A DNA stretch of 64,000 bases from Nocardioides sp. L-11A. Its GTDB lineage: Bacteria; Actinomycetota; Actinomycetes; Propionibacteriales; Nocardioidaceae. The notes below the pieces were generated by a model. It did not search any database. It saw only the letters and a list, made by a program, of their open reading frames with translations, and was not told the origin of the DNA. Below are positions 1-7,881 of this stretch, piece after piece. Each line of letters opens with the position of its first letter. Within the stretch, counting starts at the first letter, position 1. The stretch lies in NCBI GenBank assembly GCA_029961745.1, contig CP124680.1, forward strand, positions 2,108,001-2,172,000, written 5' to 3'. The position numbers and the translations under genes were made by a program.

Positions 1-255
1 CCCCCAGACGGCGCCGGCCCACCGGGCGGCCTGCTTCACCGCGGCGCGGGCGTCCTTCTTCGGCTTCCAGCGGGCCTTCGCCGCGCCGTTCTCCATCGGC
101 TCCCAGTAGTGGCTGGTACTCGGGTAGGGGCACTTGGGCAGGTGTCCGTCGCGATCGGTAACGCGGTTCCAGCAGATGCAGGCGTCGGCGTGGGACCACG
201 ACTGCATCTGGTAGGCCACCGGATCGGCCGGCACGTCGACGAGCAGGTGGGTCAT
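1..255 (-). CDS. Hypothetical prophage protein, 3' end outside the window
   Basis: The frame begins with ATG at 255 (MTHLLVDVPADP) and stays open to the window edge, giving 85 residues. Its ATG overlaps the TGA of the upstream gene (ATGA), as elsewhere in this array. A central stretch has CIC followed by KCPYP and a later HYW, which could bind a metal, but no family is recognised. The C-terminal part seen is basic and Ala-rich. It belongs to the leftward early operon of the prophage. Confidence 0.6.
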   Translation of the reverse strand, partial: MTHLLVDVPADPVAYQMQSWSHADACICWNRVTDRDGHLPKCPYPSTSHYWEPMENGAAKARWKPKKDARAAVKQAARWAGAVWG

Positions 256-425
256 GGCGTCACCGACCGGGCGTTCCCGACGGGCGCGTGGACACCGAGC
301 TCGTGCCACACCGGGTGACAGCCGTCCTCAGCGACCTGGACCTCGACGGCCGGGGACAGGGGAGCGGTCGGGGCCGTGATGGTCTGCGCGGCCGCGCGGC
401 GGGCGCGGAACCACGCGCGCTTCAC
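252..425 (-). CDS. Small basic prophage protein, 57 aa
   Basis: A GTG at 425 overlaps the TGA of the J-domain gene (GTGA), and the frame runs 57 codons to a TGA at 254-252 that overlaps the ATG of the next gene. The N-terminus is strongly basic (VKRAWFRARR) and the rest is acidic to neutral. Support comes from the exact 4-bp overlaps on both sides, which match the pattern of the operon. No family or function is recognised. Confidence 0.5.
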   Translation of the reverse strand: MKRAWFRARRAAAQTITAPTAPLSPAVEVQVAEDGCHPVWHELGVHAPVGNARSVTP

Positions 426-1072
426 CGGGACACCCCCAGCACGCGGGCCGCCTCGTCGACGCGGTACGCGAGAGTGTGGTCGCCGCCGTGCCGGTCGGGA
501 TGGGCGAGCCCACGGGCGCGCCGCACCTGCGCCGCCGTGTCACCACGGGCCGCGGACCCGTCGAAGGTGCCAAGGACCTCGACGAGCACGGCCCGCGCAT
601 CCTCGCGGGACATCGTCTTCGGAGCAGCCGGCATCGGAGTGCCACCGCCGATCGCCTTGAAGCCCTGGTACTGCTGGCCGGTCTCGGTCGCGCCGTACCG
701 GCCAACAGCGCGGAGAGCCTGCAGCGTCAGCGCGAGGGCCCGAACGTTGTGCTGCCAGTCCGGGCCCTGCCAGGCGTACGGCGCGTAGAAGGTGTCGCAG
801 CGGTGCAGCATCGGCCCGTGCTTCGACTCGAACGCGACCACGACCCCGGGCGTCGCCGCCTCGCGGGCGTTGGCGCGCAGGGTGCCGTCGAGGCGGAGGT
901 CCTGCTCGCGGACGTCGACCTCGATCACGAGCTGGCGGCCGTCGAGGTGGGCGACTTCCTCGAGCAGCAGCTTCTCGGTCTCCTTCCACTTCGACGAGAA
1001 GCGGGTGGCGGTGCGCTTGCTGGCGGGGCGCAGCCAGGTGCGGTCCGACAGAGGGCGGACGGTGTAGCTCAT
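422..1072 (-). CDS. Phage protein with C-terminal J-domain-like segment, 216 aa
   Basis: Near the C-terminus (about residues 185-213) there is an HPD tripeptide at 191-193 in the context LAHPDRHGG followed by a helix, as in the second half of a DnaJ J-domain, the part that contacts Hsp70. The first 130 residues have no recognised domain. Actinophages often carry such proteins in their early region, but their role is not established. The start ATG at 1072 overlaps the TGA of the preceding gene. The J-domain reading is an inference from the motif. Confidence 0.7.
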   Translation of the reverse strand: MSYTVRPLSDRTWLRPASKRTATRFSSKWKETEKLLLEEVAHLDGRQLVIEVDVREQDLRLDGTLRANAREAATPGVVVAFESKHGPMLHRCDTFYAPYAWQGPDWQHNVRALALTLQALRAVGRYGATETGQQYQGFKAIGGGTPMPAAPKTMSREDARAVLVEVLGTFDGSAARGDTAAQVRRARGLAHPDRHGGDHTLAYRVDEAARVLGVSR

Positions 1073-1341
1073 CGGGTGCTCCTCTCGCGGGGCAGGTCAC
1101 GGGGCAGGGGGGACGGCTCGATCGGGTACTCGCCGCCGCACGCGGCCTTCCACTGCCGGCGGACCGAGCGGACGAGCTCGTAGTGCGCGCGGGAGCGGCG
1201 TCCGGCGACGAGGAGCTCGACGGCGGTCCGGACGCCGAGGTGGCGCTGGGCGTCGATCTGGCGGGTGGTGACCTCGTCGGCGACCGCTTCGAAGTCGAAC
1301 GGCAACACGACGAGCGGCTGCCGGGGCGTGGTGCTCGTCAT
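1069..1341 (-). CDS. Hypothetical prophage protein, 90 aa
   Basis: ATG at 1341 overlaps the stop of the exonuclease gene (ATGA). The 90-residue product is Arg-rich in its second half (RRSRAHYELVRSVRRQWK) and ends in a Pro/Arg tail. A longer frame open upstream is only the shadow of the exonuclease gene. The basic helix could contact nucleic acid, but no family is recognised. Confidence 0.6.
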   Translation of the reverse strand: MTSTTPRQPLVVLPFDFEAVADEVTTRQIDAQRHLGVRTAVELLVAGRRSRAHYELVRSVRRQWKAACGGEYPIEPSPLPRDLPRERSTR

Positions 1342-2225
1342 GCCGGCACCGCCTGACGCTCGCGAAGGCACTCCAGGTGCACCGGCCACTCCGGGCACAT
1401 GTCGTCGGTCGGCTTCCCGACCTTCTCGAAGAACGCCTTGAGGCGGAACTGCTGATCGCGCCGCCACTCGACCTGCTTCTTGTGCAGGGTCTGCAGCCGC
1501 AGCCGGGCCAGCTCGGGCGACAGCGTGCCGAGCTTCCACGCCAGCCGCAGCGCGCCGAGGGTGTCGGCCTCGGCGTCGTGCGCGCCGGCGAGGACCAGTC
1601 CGTAGTGGGCGCACAGGCTGGACAGCTGCCGGTTGGTGGCGCCGCAGCCGCCGCAGGAGTACTTCTTGCTGCCCTGGCAGCCGCCGCACTCGTGGTGCCG
1701 GTTCTCGCGGTCGCAGCCGGGCGCGGCGTAGCAGAGCTTCCGGTACCGGTCGAAGTGCTGCTCGAGGACCATCGGGTCGATGACGCCGCGGATCCCGGCG
1801 GGCCGGGACGCGAGGGTGTCGATGCCGTTGCGCTCGAGCTCGGCTTCGAGGAGGGTGAGGTCGAAGGCGGCGTTGTGGACGATGAGCGGGGTCTCGCGGC
1901 CCATGGCGGACGCGGCCTGGCCGGCGATCTCGAACAGCGCGGCGTCGCGGGTGAGGAACCGTTCCTGGCCCTGGTAGATCCGGAGTGCCTCGTGGCCCTG
2001 GAGTCGCTGTTCGAGGCGGGGGAGGGTCCAGCCGTGGATCTCGGCGGCTTCGTCGGGGATGTCGGTCTGGGGGTGGATGAGCCACTGCATCGACCGGGGT
2101 CGTGCGGTGGGGGAGACGTGGACGATCGCGGCGGTGACGATGCGGGCCTCGGTGGGCTCGGGGCTGGTGGTCTCGGTGTCGAGGCCGACGAGGTGACCCA
2201 GGTGCCAGCTCGGCGCGGCGCTCAC
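1338..2225 (-). CDS. DEDDh (DnaQ-like) 3'-5' exonuclease with Cys-rich insertion
   Basis: The 295-residue protein has the three exonuclease motifs: ExoI D16-x-E18 (GLDTET), ExoII around D122 (HNAAFD) and ExoIII H216/D221 (AHDAEAD). This places it in the DEDDh group that removes nucleotides from 3' ends. Between ExoII and ExoIII there is an unusual insertion with Cys at 165, 171, 180, 183, 191 and 194 plus a His pair, likely binding zinc. GTG at 2225 is chosen because it overlaps the upstream TGA and lies just before ExoI; the frame extends further upstream without homologous content. It probably works in phage DNA replication or recombination with the neighbouring ATPase. Confidence 0.86.
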   Translation of the reverse strand: MSAAPSWHLGHLVGLDTETTSPEPTEARIVTAAIVHVSPTARPRSMQWLIHPQTDIPDEAAEIHGWTLPRLEQRLQGHEALRIYQGQERFLTRDAALFEIAGQAASAMGRETPLIVHNAAFDLTLLEAELERNGIDTLASRPAGIRGVIDPMVLEQHFDRYRKLCYAAPGCDRENRHHECGGCQGSKKYSCGGCGATNRQLSSLCAHYGLVLAGAHDAEADTLGALRLAWKLGTLSPELARLRLQTLHKKQVEWRRDQQFRLKAFFEKVGKPTDDMCPEWPVHLECLRERQAVPA

Positions 2226-2440
2226 TTGCGGCCGCCGAAGTTGTAGACCGCGAGCATGCCCTCGTAGCTCGGCAGGGACTCGATGGCCTGCACCAGGGCT
2301 TCGGTGGCGGCAGCCTGTGCGAGCGTCGCGTGCACCTGCGCCCGCGCGAGTCGGGCCATGACCCACTCGTGTTCGACCCCCGGCGCGCAGGCTGCGTCCT
2401 CCAACGCCTCCGCCAGGCGGTAGTGCTCCGGGCCGTTCAT
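2222..2440 (-). CDS. Hypothetical prophage protein, 72 aa
   Basis: A mostly helical, Ala/Glu-rich 72-residue protein without cysteine clusters. Both ends overlap neighbours by 4 bp: ATGA with the ATPase gene and GTGA with the exonuclease gene. It lies between an ATPase and an exonuclease, so a role as a small accessory subunit is possible, but no family is recognised. Confidence 0.6.
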   Translation of the reverse strand: MNGPEHYRLAEALEDAACAPGVEHEWVMARLARAQVHATLAQAAATEALVQAIESLPSYEGMLAVYNFGGRK

Positions 2441-3636
2441 GACGCCACCGCCCCGTCCTCGATGACCACACCCATCCCGCTGCCGTCGGCCACCCGTTCG
2501 ATCCAGACCTGGTAGTCCCGGCCCGCGGCCATCTCCTGGATCAGCGCCAGCGAGTCCGCGTCGAGCAGCGACCCGTCGAGGATCCGGATCACCCGCAGCG
2601 TCGGGTTCAGGCTCATGGCCATCGCGAGCGAGACCCGGATCTGCTCGGCAGACGAGGCCTGCGCGAACGGGACGCCCTGGTAGGTGACCCCGTCGTCGTC
2701 GAACCCGAGCCCCTCGACCGGGAACACCGCTGCGGCGAGCGCGTCGGCCTTCACCTGGTCGAGGTCCGCGATCTGCTTGGTCAGGACGTCGTACGCGTCA
2801 CCGAGCTCGTCCCGCTCCGCGGCCCGCCGGCGTACGGCGGCGTTCTCGCGGATCCGGGTGTTGGTGTCCTCCACGCCGGCGAGCTGGGCCCGCAGACCGT
2901 CGAGGAGCTCGTTGACCGGCTCGTGGAACGCCACCGCCTGCCGGGCACCCCGCAGCCGACGACGCGCCTCCTCCAGCTCGCCCTCCAGCCGGGCCACCAG
3001 CTGCTCGGCCTCGGCGACCTGGCGGGACTCCTGCTCCTGCCGGGTCGCCTTCTCGGCGGTGCGGGTGATCTCGTCGATCAGGTCGACCGCGGAGATCTCT
3101 TCGGCCGGCACGTCTGGGTCGGGCGCCGGGACGTCGCCGAGGGCCTTGCGCTGGCGGCCGACTTCGGTGCGCTGGTCGAAGATCTCCTTGCGCTGCTCGG
3201 CCAGCCGGGCCAGGTCGACGTCGAGGTCGACCAGGTCGAGCAACGCGTCACGCTGCTCGCGCGCGGAGAGCCGGGTGAACGCCAGCGGGTCGAACGACAG
3301 CTGCCCGACGAGGGCGTCGAGGACGCCCTGGGGGCCGGAGTACTTCGCGCCGTCGGCGGCGGTCACGGTGAGGGTGGTCTTGCCGCCCTTCCAGACCCGG
3401 GTGACGGTGAGGTCGCCGAGGTCGAGGGTCACCGAGGCGTGGTCCTCGCCGTCGCGGACGGGCTTCGGGGTGGAGCGGGCGGCGGTGCCGCCGCCGAGGG
3501 CGAGCCAGATCGCGTCGAGGACGCTGGTCTTGCCCTGGGCGTTGCGGCCGGAGATGACCTGCAGGGTGCCGTCGGGGGTGATCTCGACGGCCTTGAGGCG
3601 CTTCACGTTCTCGGCGGTGAGTCGGACGATCTTCAT
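2437..3636 (-). CDS. RecF/SbcC-like AAA ATPase of the prophage
   Basis: The 399-residue protein starts MKIVRLTAENVKRLKAVEI, the usual opening of SMC/RecF/SbcC-type ATPases, followed by a Walker A at 30-37 (GRNAQGKT). Residues of about 150-290 are rich in Glu, Arg and Gln in heptad-like order, a probable coiled coil. The C-terminal part has a Walker B/D-loop-like stretch ending ILDGSLLDADSL. Such proteins are common next to nucleases and recombination proteins in phage early regions, where they probably tether or load DNA ends. The next gene downstream but one is the DEDDh exonuclease, which suggests a joint function. The exact substrate is unknown. Confidence 0.85.
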   Translation of the reverse strand: MKIVRLTAENVKRLKAVEITPDGTLQVISGRNAQGKTSVLDAIWLALGGGTAARSTPKPVRDGEDHASVTLDLGDLTVTRVWKGGKTTLTVTAADGAKYSGPQGVLDALVGQLSFDPLAFTRLSAREQRDALLDLVDLDVDLARLAEQRKEIFDQRTEVGRQRKALGDVPAPDPDVPAEEISAVDLIDEITRTAEKATRQEQESRQVAEAEQLVARLEGELEEARRRLRGARQAVAFHEPVNELLDGLRAQLAGVEDTNTRIRENAAVRRRAAERDELGDAYDVLTKQIADLDQVKADALAAAVFPVEGLGFDDDGVTYQGVPFAQASSAEQIRVSLAMAMSLNPTLRVIRILDGSLLDADSLALIQEMAAGRDYQVWIERVADGSGMGVVIEDGAVAS

Positions 3637-4943
3637 GCCGCTGCTCCCGTCTTGAGCTGGGTGAGGTAGTGCTGCAGTTCGGCCGCGGAGGCGGAGTCGC
3701 AGGTCAGGCCGCCCATGACCTTGGTGAAGTGGTCCTGGACGTCGGCGAGGGTCATGCCGTGCTGGCCGGCCTCGTTGACGATCTGCTGCCAGACGGCGTC
3801 GGCGTCGGGGCCGGGGTCGGCCTGCGGCGTACCGGCATCGGACGCGGCCTGGGGCGCGTCCTGGGGTGCGGGGTCAGGCACCAGCTCGGCCTCGACCACG
3901 CCGTCCGCGTCGACCGGGCCAGCCGGGCCAGCCGGGCCAGCCGGGTCAGCCGGGTCAGCCGGGCTGGCGGTGGCCTCCTGGGCGGCCTTGATGTCCTGCG
4001 CGTACCGCCGGAACTCCGCGGTGAACTCCGCGACCCGGGTCGGTGACGCCGCGGGGTTGGTCGGCGCGGCCTGCCCGACGAGCTTCGCGTCGACGGCCTC
4101 CTTCCACACGCCCTGCAAGGCGTCGAGGGTCTTCTGCTGACCGAGCCGGGCGAAGTACGGCGTGTACGCGTCCTCAACGACCGCGCCCTGCTCGGCCGGC
4201 GTCGACGACGGCAGCGCGGCCGGCTGCTGCTCGACCGCGGCCGCCCCGGCGCCGTCTCCCTCGATCGCCGGCGCGCCGCCCGGGCCGCCGACGATCTCGA
4301 CGAGCCGCTGCTTGGTGACGTGCAGGTCGAGGAACGGCACGACGAACCGGGAGGTCTGCGGGCCCCGGTCGGTCTGGATGATCGACGACCGCTCGGCCAG
4401 ACCGAGGGTCGCGGGCACCAGGTCCCCGACGTGCATCGCCAGCTCGGCCATCGAGGGGAGCTCGGCCGCGGCGTTCCAGCCCTTGCTCTCCATCCTCCAC
4501 ACGCCGAGCGACTCGATCTCCGAGAGCATCACCGACAGCCGGGTCGTGGGCTTCTCGACCGCGGCGATGTGGTTGGGGTCCTGCGGGTCGCAGTAGGTGC
4601 CGGCGGCGTCCTTCTCCCCGTCGCAGCGGTGCTGGATCCCGGCCTTGGTCCAGTGCTCGTGCCACTGGGAGAAGCCGCCCTTGACGACGATGACGGGGAT
4701 GGCGGTCGCGTCGGTGATGACCTCGAACTCGCTCTTGCCGTCGTTGTCCCAGGGGCGGGCGTCGCCGCCGTAGGTGGTGGCGATCTCGTTGATCAGGCGC
4801 TGGGAGGCGGAGGTGAAGCGGAACCGGTCGAGCTTGGCGGGCCGGGTGTACTCGCGGCCGCTCTTGTTGGTGCCGGTGATCTTCTGGCCGAGGCGGATGC
4901 GGCCCTGCTCGGGCATGCGGCGCTGGGTGGTGATGATGGGCAT
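3633..4943 (-). CDS. phiC31 gp3-like protein, probable recombination directionality factor
   Basis: Residues of about 15-215 resemble the actinophage family that includes phiC31 gp3, the factor that switches a serine integrase from integration to excision: RIRLGQK, then PAKLDRFRFTSAS, a YGG motif, EVITDATAIPV, an SQW-containing Cys segment, KPTTRLSVML and GVWRMESKGW. The family assignment is from memory of these motifs. The protein has 436 residues, against roughly 245 for phiC31 gp3; the extra part is an Ala/Pro/Asp-rich tail with a run of PAG-type triplets (around 3920-3965). The serine integrase at 10269-11618 would be its partner. ATG 4943 is used; no clear Shine-Dalgarno precedes it. Confidence 0.75.
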   Translation of the reverse strand: MPIITTQRRMPEQGRIRLGQKITGTNKSGREYTRPAKLDRFRFTSASQRLINEIATTYGGDARPWDNDGKSEFEVITDATAIPVIVVKGGFSQWHEHWTKAGIQHRCDGEKDAAGTYCDPQDPNHIAAVEKPTTRLSVMLSEIESLGVWRMESKGWNAAAELPSMAELAMHVGDLVPATLGLAERSSIIQTDRGPQTSRFVVPFLDLHVTKQRLVEIVGGPGGAPAIEGDGAGAAAVEQQPAALPSSTPAEQGAVVEDAYTPYFARLGQQKTLDALQGVWKEAVDAKLVGQAAPTNPAASPTRVAEFTAEFRRYAQDIKAAQEATASPADPADPAGPAGPAGPVDADGVVEAELVPDPAPQDAPQAASDAGTPQADPGPDADAVWQQIVNEAGQHGMTLADVQDHFTKVMGGLTCDSASAAELQHYLTQLKTGAAA

Positions 4944-4945
4944 GA

Positions 4946-5176
4946 TCAGGAGGCCTTTCGGGTCTGCGAGGGGCCGGTGAGGTAGCCCGCTCGCATGGGG
5001 TCGTTGACGTTGGTCCAGGTCGGCTCGGCGTTCTTGGTGCCGGCGTTGCGGACGGTCGGGACGTGGGCGGCGATCGCGCCGCAGCAGTCGAAGCGGTGGG
5101 ACTGGCGCTGAGCGGCCTTGCAGCCGCGGGCGCAGGTGGGGCAGGAGAACGGGCAGCGCTCGGTCGACCTCGCCAT
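4946..5176 (-). CDS. Small Cys-rich prophage protein, 76 aa
   Basis: The N-terminal third carries five or six cysteines and a histidine (CPFSCPTCARGCKAAQ then HRFDCC), consistent with one or two zinc sites; the remainder is polar. The start may be ATG 5176, which shares its A with the upstream TGA, or GTG 5179 one codon earlier (GTGA overlap). It sits between the PD-(D/E)XK nuclease and the gp3-like gene. No function can be named. Confidence 0.6.
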   Translation of the reverse strand: MARSTERCPFSCPTCARGCKAAQRQSHRFDCCGAIAAHVPTVRNAGTKNAEPTWTNVNDPMRAGYLTGPSQTRKAS

Positions 5177-6204
5177 CACGCCACCGCCTCAGCCGGGCCC
5201 GGCAGCGCGAGCGCCTTCCCGATCACCGGCTCGTCAGCCTTCGCCGAGGAGATCCGCGACGACCACTCATCGACCATCTGCGCGTGCCGGAAGTACCGGT
5301 ACTCCAGCTCCCCACACCGCGCCGGGTAGAGCCGGTAGCCCTCGGGGCGCAGGTGCAGCACCACCCCGACCTCCGCCGACGGCGGCATCGACACCCGCGA
5401 CCCGTCGCGCAGCCAGCAGACCGTGGCCTTCCGGTACGCCGACATCTGCAGCCCGGCCTCCGGGTAGACGCCGTGGACGTGACCGGCCCCGGTGATCCGG
5501 TCCCAGTCGCCACCGGTCTTCGTGTCGCCCATCAGGTCGACCGCGGGGTCGACGGCGTACCCCATCGCCCGCAGAGCGTCACCGATCCGACCGTTGGCGC
5601 GGATGAGGTAGTCCAGCGTGCCGGCGTACCCGTGCTCGGGGTGCGCGACCACCATCTCGCTGGCCGTCCACTCCGGCTCCCACTCGGCCTCGAACCGGCG
5701 GAAGTTCTCGATGTACGGCGCCAGCTCGGGACCGTCGAGGTGCCACTCCTGCCCGTTGACCTTCACGATGGTCGGCGGGTCGATCCCCAACAGCCGGGCC
5801 TCGATGATCTTGTGGACCGCGCCACCGACCTCGGCCCGCTCGTCCTTCTTCCGCGTGTGGGCCCGGGTCAGCCACGACCGGAACTCGGTCAGCTGGTCGG
5901 GGTAGCGCGACGCGGCGACGAGCTGGGGGAGGTGCTCGATCGCGCAGTCCGCGACCGTGTTCCCCGCCCAGAAGATCAGCGCCTTCTTCGGGACGCCGCC
6001 CTCGAGGATGGTCGTGACCGACCTGAGCCGGTCCCCGGTCGCGTGGTCGGCGTAGTAGCCGTTGCCCTGCCGGGCCGGGATCGGGTCGCGATCCTTCTTC
6101 TTCGGCTGCCGACGGTGGTCCATCGGCCGTCCCGAGACCTCGGGCGGGTTGACGGTGTCGATGAGCAGCGGCCCGTCCTGGGCCATCTCGCCGGGGTCGC
6201 TCAT
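5176..6204 (-). CDS. PD-(D/E)XK (Cas4/RecB-type) phage nuclease
   Basis: The 342-residue protein shows the motif set of the RecB/Cas4 nuclease group: H131 in EVGGAVHKIIE, D198 in AGTLDYL, D227-x-K229 in GDTKTGG, and a QxxxY-like motif at 253-257. These would hold the catalytic metal ions. Together with the ATPase and DEDDh exonuclease it suggests a phage recombination module that processes DNA ends. ATG 6204 overlaps the upstream TGA; a longer open frame upstream covers other genes and is not used. An Fe-S cluster of the Cas4 kind is not evident, because the expected terminal cysteines are missing. Confidence 0.84.
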   Translation of the reverse strand: MSDPGEMAQDGPLLIDTVNPPEVSGRPMDHRRQPKKKDRDPIPARQGNGYYADHATGDRLRSVTTILEGGVPKKALIFWAGNTVADCAIEHLPQLVAASRYPDQLTEFRSWLTRAHTRKKDERAEVGGAVHKIIEARLLGIDPPTIVKVNGQEWHLDGPELAPYIENFRRFEAEWEPEWTASEMVVAHPEHGYAGTLDYLIRANGRIGDALRAMGYAVDPAVDLMGDTKTGGDWDRITGAGHVHGVYPEAGLQMSAYRKATVCWLRDGSRVSMPPSAEVGVVLHLRPEGYRLYPARCGELEYRYFRHAQMVDEWSSRISSAKADEPVIGKALALPGPAEAVA

Positions 6205-6425
6205 GCTGCTGCCTTCCTGCTCGTCGGGACCAAGGCGCGCCCGGCGGTGCCGTGGCAGTAGCAGCCGTCGGCGGCCGCCGAGACGACGTCGGGGTGGCAC
6301 ACCGGCTCGGCGAGCTCGTCGACGACCGCGGCGGCGTACGCGACGGCCGCGGACGGGCAGCCGGTGGCGCACTCGTCGCCCCCAGCGGCGCCGCAGTCTG
6401 GGCACGAGTAGGCGAGGTCGCTCAT
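6201..6425 (-). CDS. Small zinc-finger-like prophage protein, 74 aa
   Basis: The N-terminus has CPDCGAAGGDECATGCP, a likely zinc site similar to the phage zinc finger seen at 7561-7881, and a second Cys/His pair (CHPD, CYCH) follows near the end. ATG 6425 overlaps the upstream stop. Probably a small nucleic-acid- or protein-binding factor; no specific role known. Confidence 0.62.
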   Translation of the reverse strand: MSDLAYSCPDCGAAGGDECATGCPSAAVAYAAAVVDELAEPVCHPDVVSAAADGCYCHGTAGRALVPTSRKAAA

Positions 6426-6808
6426 CGGTCCCACCTCGCCTGCTCGTCCCGGCAGTCCGGGCAGTTGTGCGGAGCGCACGACGCGCAGAACGGCTTGCCC
6501 CAGTGCGAGCAGACGTCGCGCTGGAACTCCTCGCACGAGGTCTCGCAGCCGCACAGCTCGTCGGAGCACGCCGCGCACAGGCTGTGGTCGACGACCGGGT
6601 GCGCGTCGGCGTGGGCTGCCGGGGTGACGACGTCGGCCAGCAGCGCGGTGACGCCCTCGGCGAGCGTCGGCCCGGGCAGCACCACCAGCGCCGCCTCCGG
6701 GCGGGGCGGGCAGAGCAGCAGCCGGTACAGGCCATAGCCGGCGAGGCCGATCGAGCCGAGGTACACGAGCGAGCCGAGGCCGGCCCACTGGTCGGGAGAC
6801 ATGCTCAT
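6422..6808 (-). CDS. Membrane-anchored Cys-rich prophage protein, 128 aa
   Basis: One predicted membrane helix lies at about residues 8-31 (AGLGSLVYLGSIGLAGYGLY), followed by a linker and a C-terminal domain with about a dozen cysteines (CAACSDELCGCETSC, CASCAPHNCPDC), suggesting two zinc sites facing the cytoplasm. ATG 6808 overlaps the upstream TGA; a second ATG two codons later is possible. A membrane-tethered zinc protein is unusual in a phage early operon, and superinfection exclusion is one possibility, though nothing in the sequence proves it. Confidence 0.62.
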   Translation of the reverse strand: MSMSPDQWAGLGSLVYLGSIGLAGYGLYRLLLCPPRPEAALVVLPGPTLAEGVTALLADVVTPAAHADAHPVVDHSLCAACSDELCGCETSCEEFQRDVCSHWGKPFCASCAPHNCPDCRDEQARWDR

Positions 6809-7140
6809 GCCGTCCTCCGCAGCAGCGCGACGGCCGGGTTGAGGGAGAGGGTCCAGACCCACTCGAACGCGACCCGCACACCGGAATCGGGGAGCCGACC
6901 CTCCGCCCGGCACGCGAAGACGCCGTTGGACGCCGGCGCCTCGTCGACCTTGTCGACGCCACCGCGGAGCGACGCCGCCCAGACCGCGACGTCAGCGCCC
7001 TGGATCGCGAACTCCACGTGATCGGCCTCGATCTCGATCGACCCCGGCTCAGGCAGGTGGTACCGCTCGACGTGGTCGGCCAGCGCACGGAGCGCGTGGG
7101 CGACGACGCCGGCCCGCTGGGTCGTGGTCACGGTGCTCAT
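6805..7140 (-). CDS. Hypothetical prophage protein, 111 aa
   Basis: Starts MSTVTTTQRAGVVAHALRALADHVERYHLPEPGSIEIE. The pattern of an N-terminal helix followed by short strands recalls small phage proteins of unknown function often found in actinophage early operons. ATG 7140 overlaps the upstream stop (ATGA). No catalytic or binding motif is visible. Confidence 0.6.
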   Translation of the reverse strand: MSTVTTTQRAGVVAHALRALADHVERYHLPEPGSIEIEADHVEFAIQGADVAVWAASLRGGVDKVDEAPASNGVFACRAEGRLPDSGVRVAFEWVWTLSLNPAVALLRRTA

Positions 7141-7481
7141 CGAGTGCCCTCGAACGTGCACAGCGGGCGGCCCGCGGCGTCCGGGCACCGGGGCCCGGCC
7201 GACATGCCGCACGCGCAGCCGGGATCGCCAGCGGCCTCACGCTGAGCGACGAGCGCGGCGATCAGCCGCTCCCGCTCGTCCGGGGTGAGCACGACGTGCG
7301 CCGTCTGGTGCCAGTGCCCCTCGGCGCGGTCGAAGGACCCGACCCGCAGGAGGGCGTTGCCCGCGATGCTCTGCTCGACCTCGCCGATCACGTCGACGTG
7401 GCGGCGGTACTGGTGGTCCAGGGCCGTGCCGTAGGGGGCACGCTGGTCGGTGGTGTTGCTGGTGGTGCTGGTCTCCGTCAT
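7137..7481 (-). CDS. Hypothetical prophage protein with C-terminal Cys cluster, 114 aa
   Basis: ATG 7481 is preceded by a good Shine-Dalgarno (AAGGAG), one of the few in this array, marking a re-start of translation after the 79-bp gap. The middle is a polar, probably helical segment, and the C-terminus has CACGMSAGPRCP, a possible zinc site. No family recognised. Confidence 0.62.
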   Translation of the reverse strand: MTETSTTSNTTDQRAPYGTALDHQYRRHVDVIGEVEQSIAGNALLRVGSFDRAEGHWHQTAHVVLTPDERERLIAALVAQREAAGDPGCACGMSAGPRCPDAAGRPLCTFEGTR

Positions 7482-7560
7482 GGGAGACTCCTTCCGTTGG
7501 TGTTCGAGACCCCTGGCGCGGCTTCCGACGGCGAGCGCTGGGGGCTCTCGGCCTTTCTGG

Positions 7561-7881
7561 TCAGGCGGCGTCCGGGGCGGACCCCGGCCGGAGACGAGCA
7601 GCGGGCACCTCGACCGTCGCGAGGATCCGAGCGGCACGCTCGATCTGCTCCTCGGTCAGAGGCTTCGACTTCCGCGCGAGCATCCGGCCGTACTCCGCCG
7701 GGCTCAGCGGCTTCGGCGCCACGGGGCGGGCCCGCGCGGCGTGGAACCGTGGGGCGCCCGACGAGCGGGTGAACTTGTCGCCGTTGGGCCGTCGGCACGG
7801 CTCGCCGGCCTCGGCCTTGCAGTGCGGGCACGCGCGGTCCCAGTTCGTCTCGGCCGCGGAGCGGCTGCTCGCGCTGCTCAC
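7561..7881 (-). CDS. Phage zinc-finger protein, 106 aa
   Basis: Residues 18-48 contain CPHCKAEAGEPCRRPNG followed by an H-containing RFHAARARP segment, the pattern of the small DNA-binding phage zinc finger common in actinophages. The C-terminal half is a basic helix. It is translated directly after the repressor gene (ATG 7881 overlaps the TGA at 7880-7878). DNA binding is inferred from the family pattern. Confidence 0.68.
   Translation of the reverse strand: MSSASSRSAAETNWDRACPHCKAEAGEPCRRPNGDKFTRSSGAPRFHAARARPVAPKPLSPAEYGRMLARKSKPLTEEQIERAARILATVEVPAARLRPGSAPDAA

Noticed and set aside
328..705. Extra genes at the left edge on both strands
   Set aside because: These frames are shadows of the chain of overlapping minus-strand genes and have no start signals.
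3920..3965. Collagen-like protein or minisatellite
   Set aside because: The repeats are PAG/PAD triplets within the low-complexity tail of the gp3-like protein.
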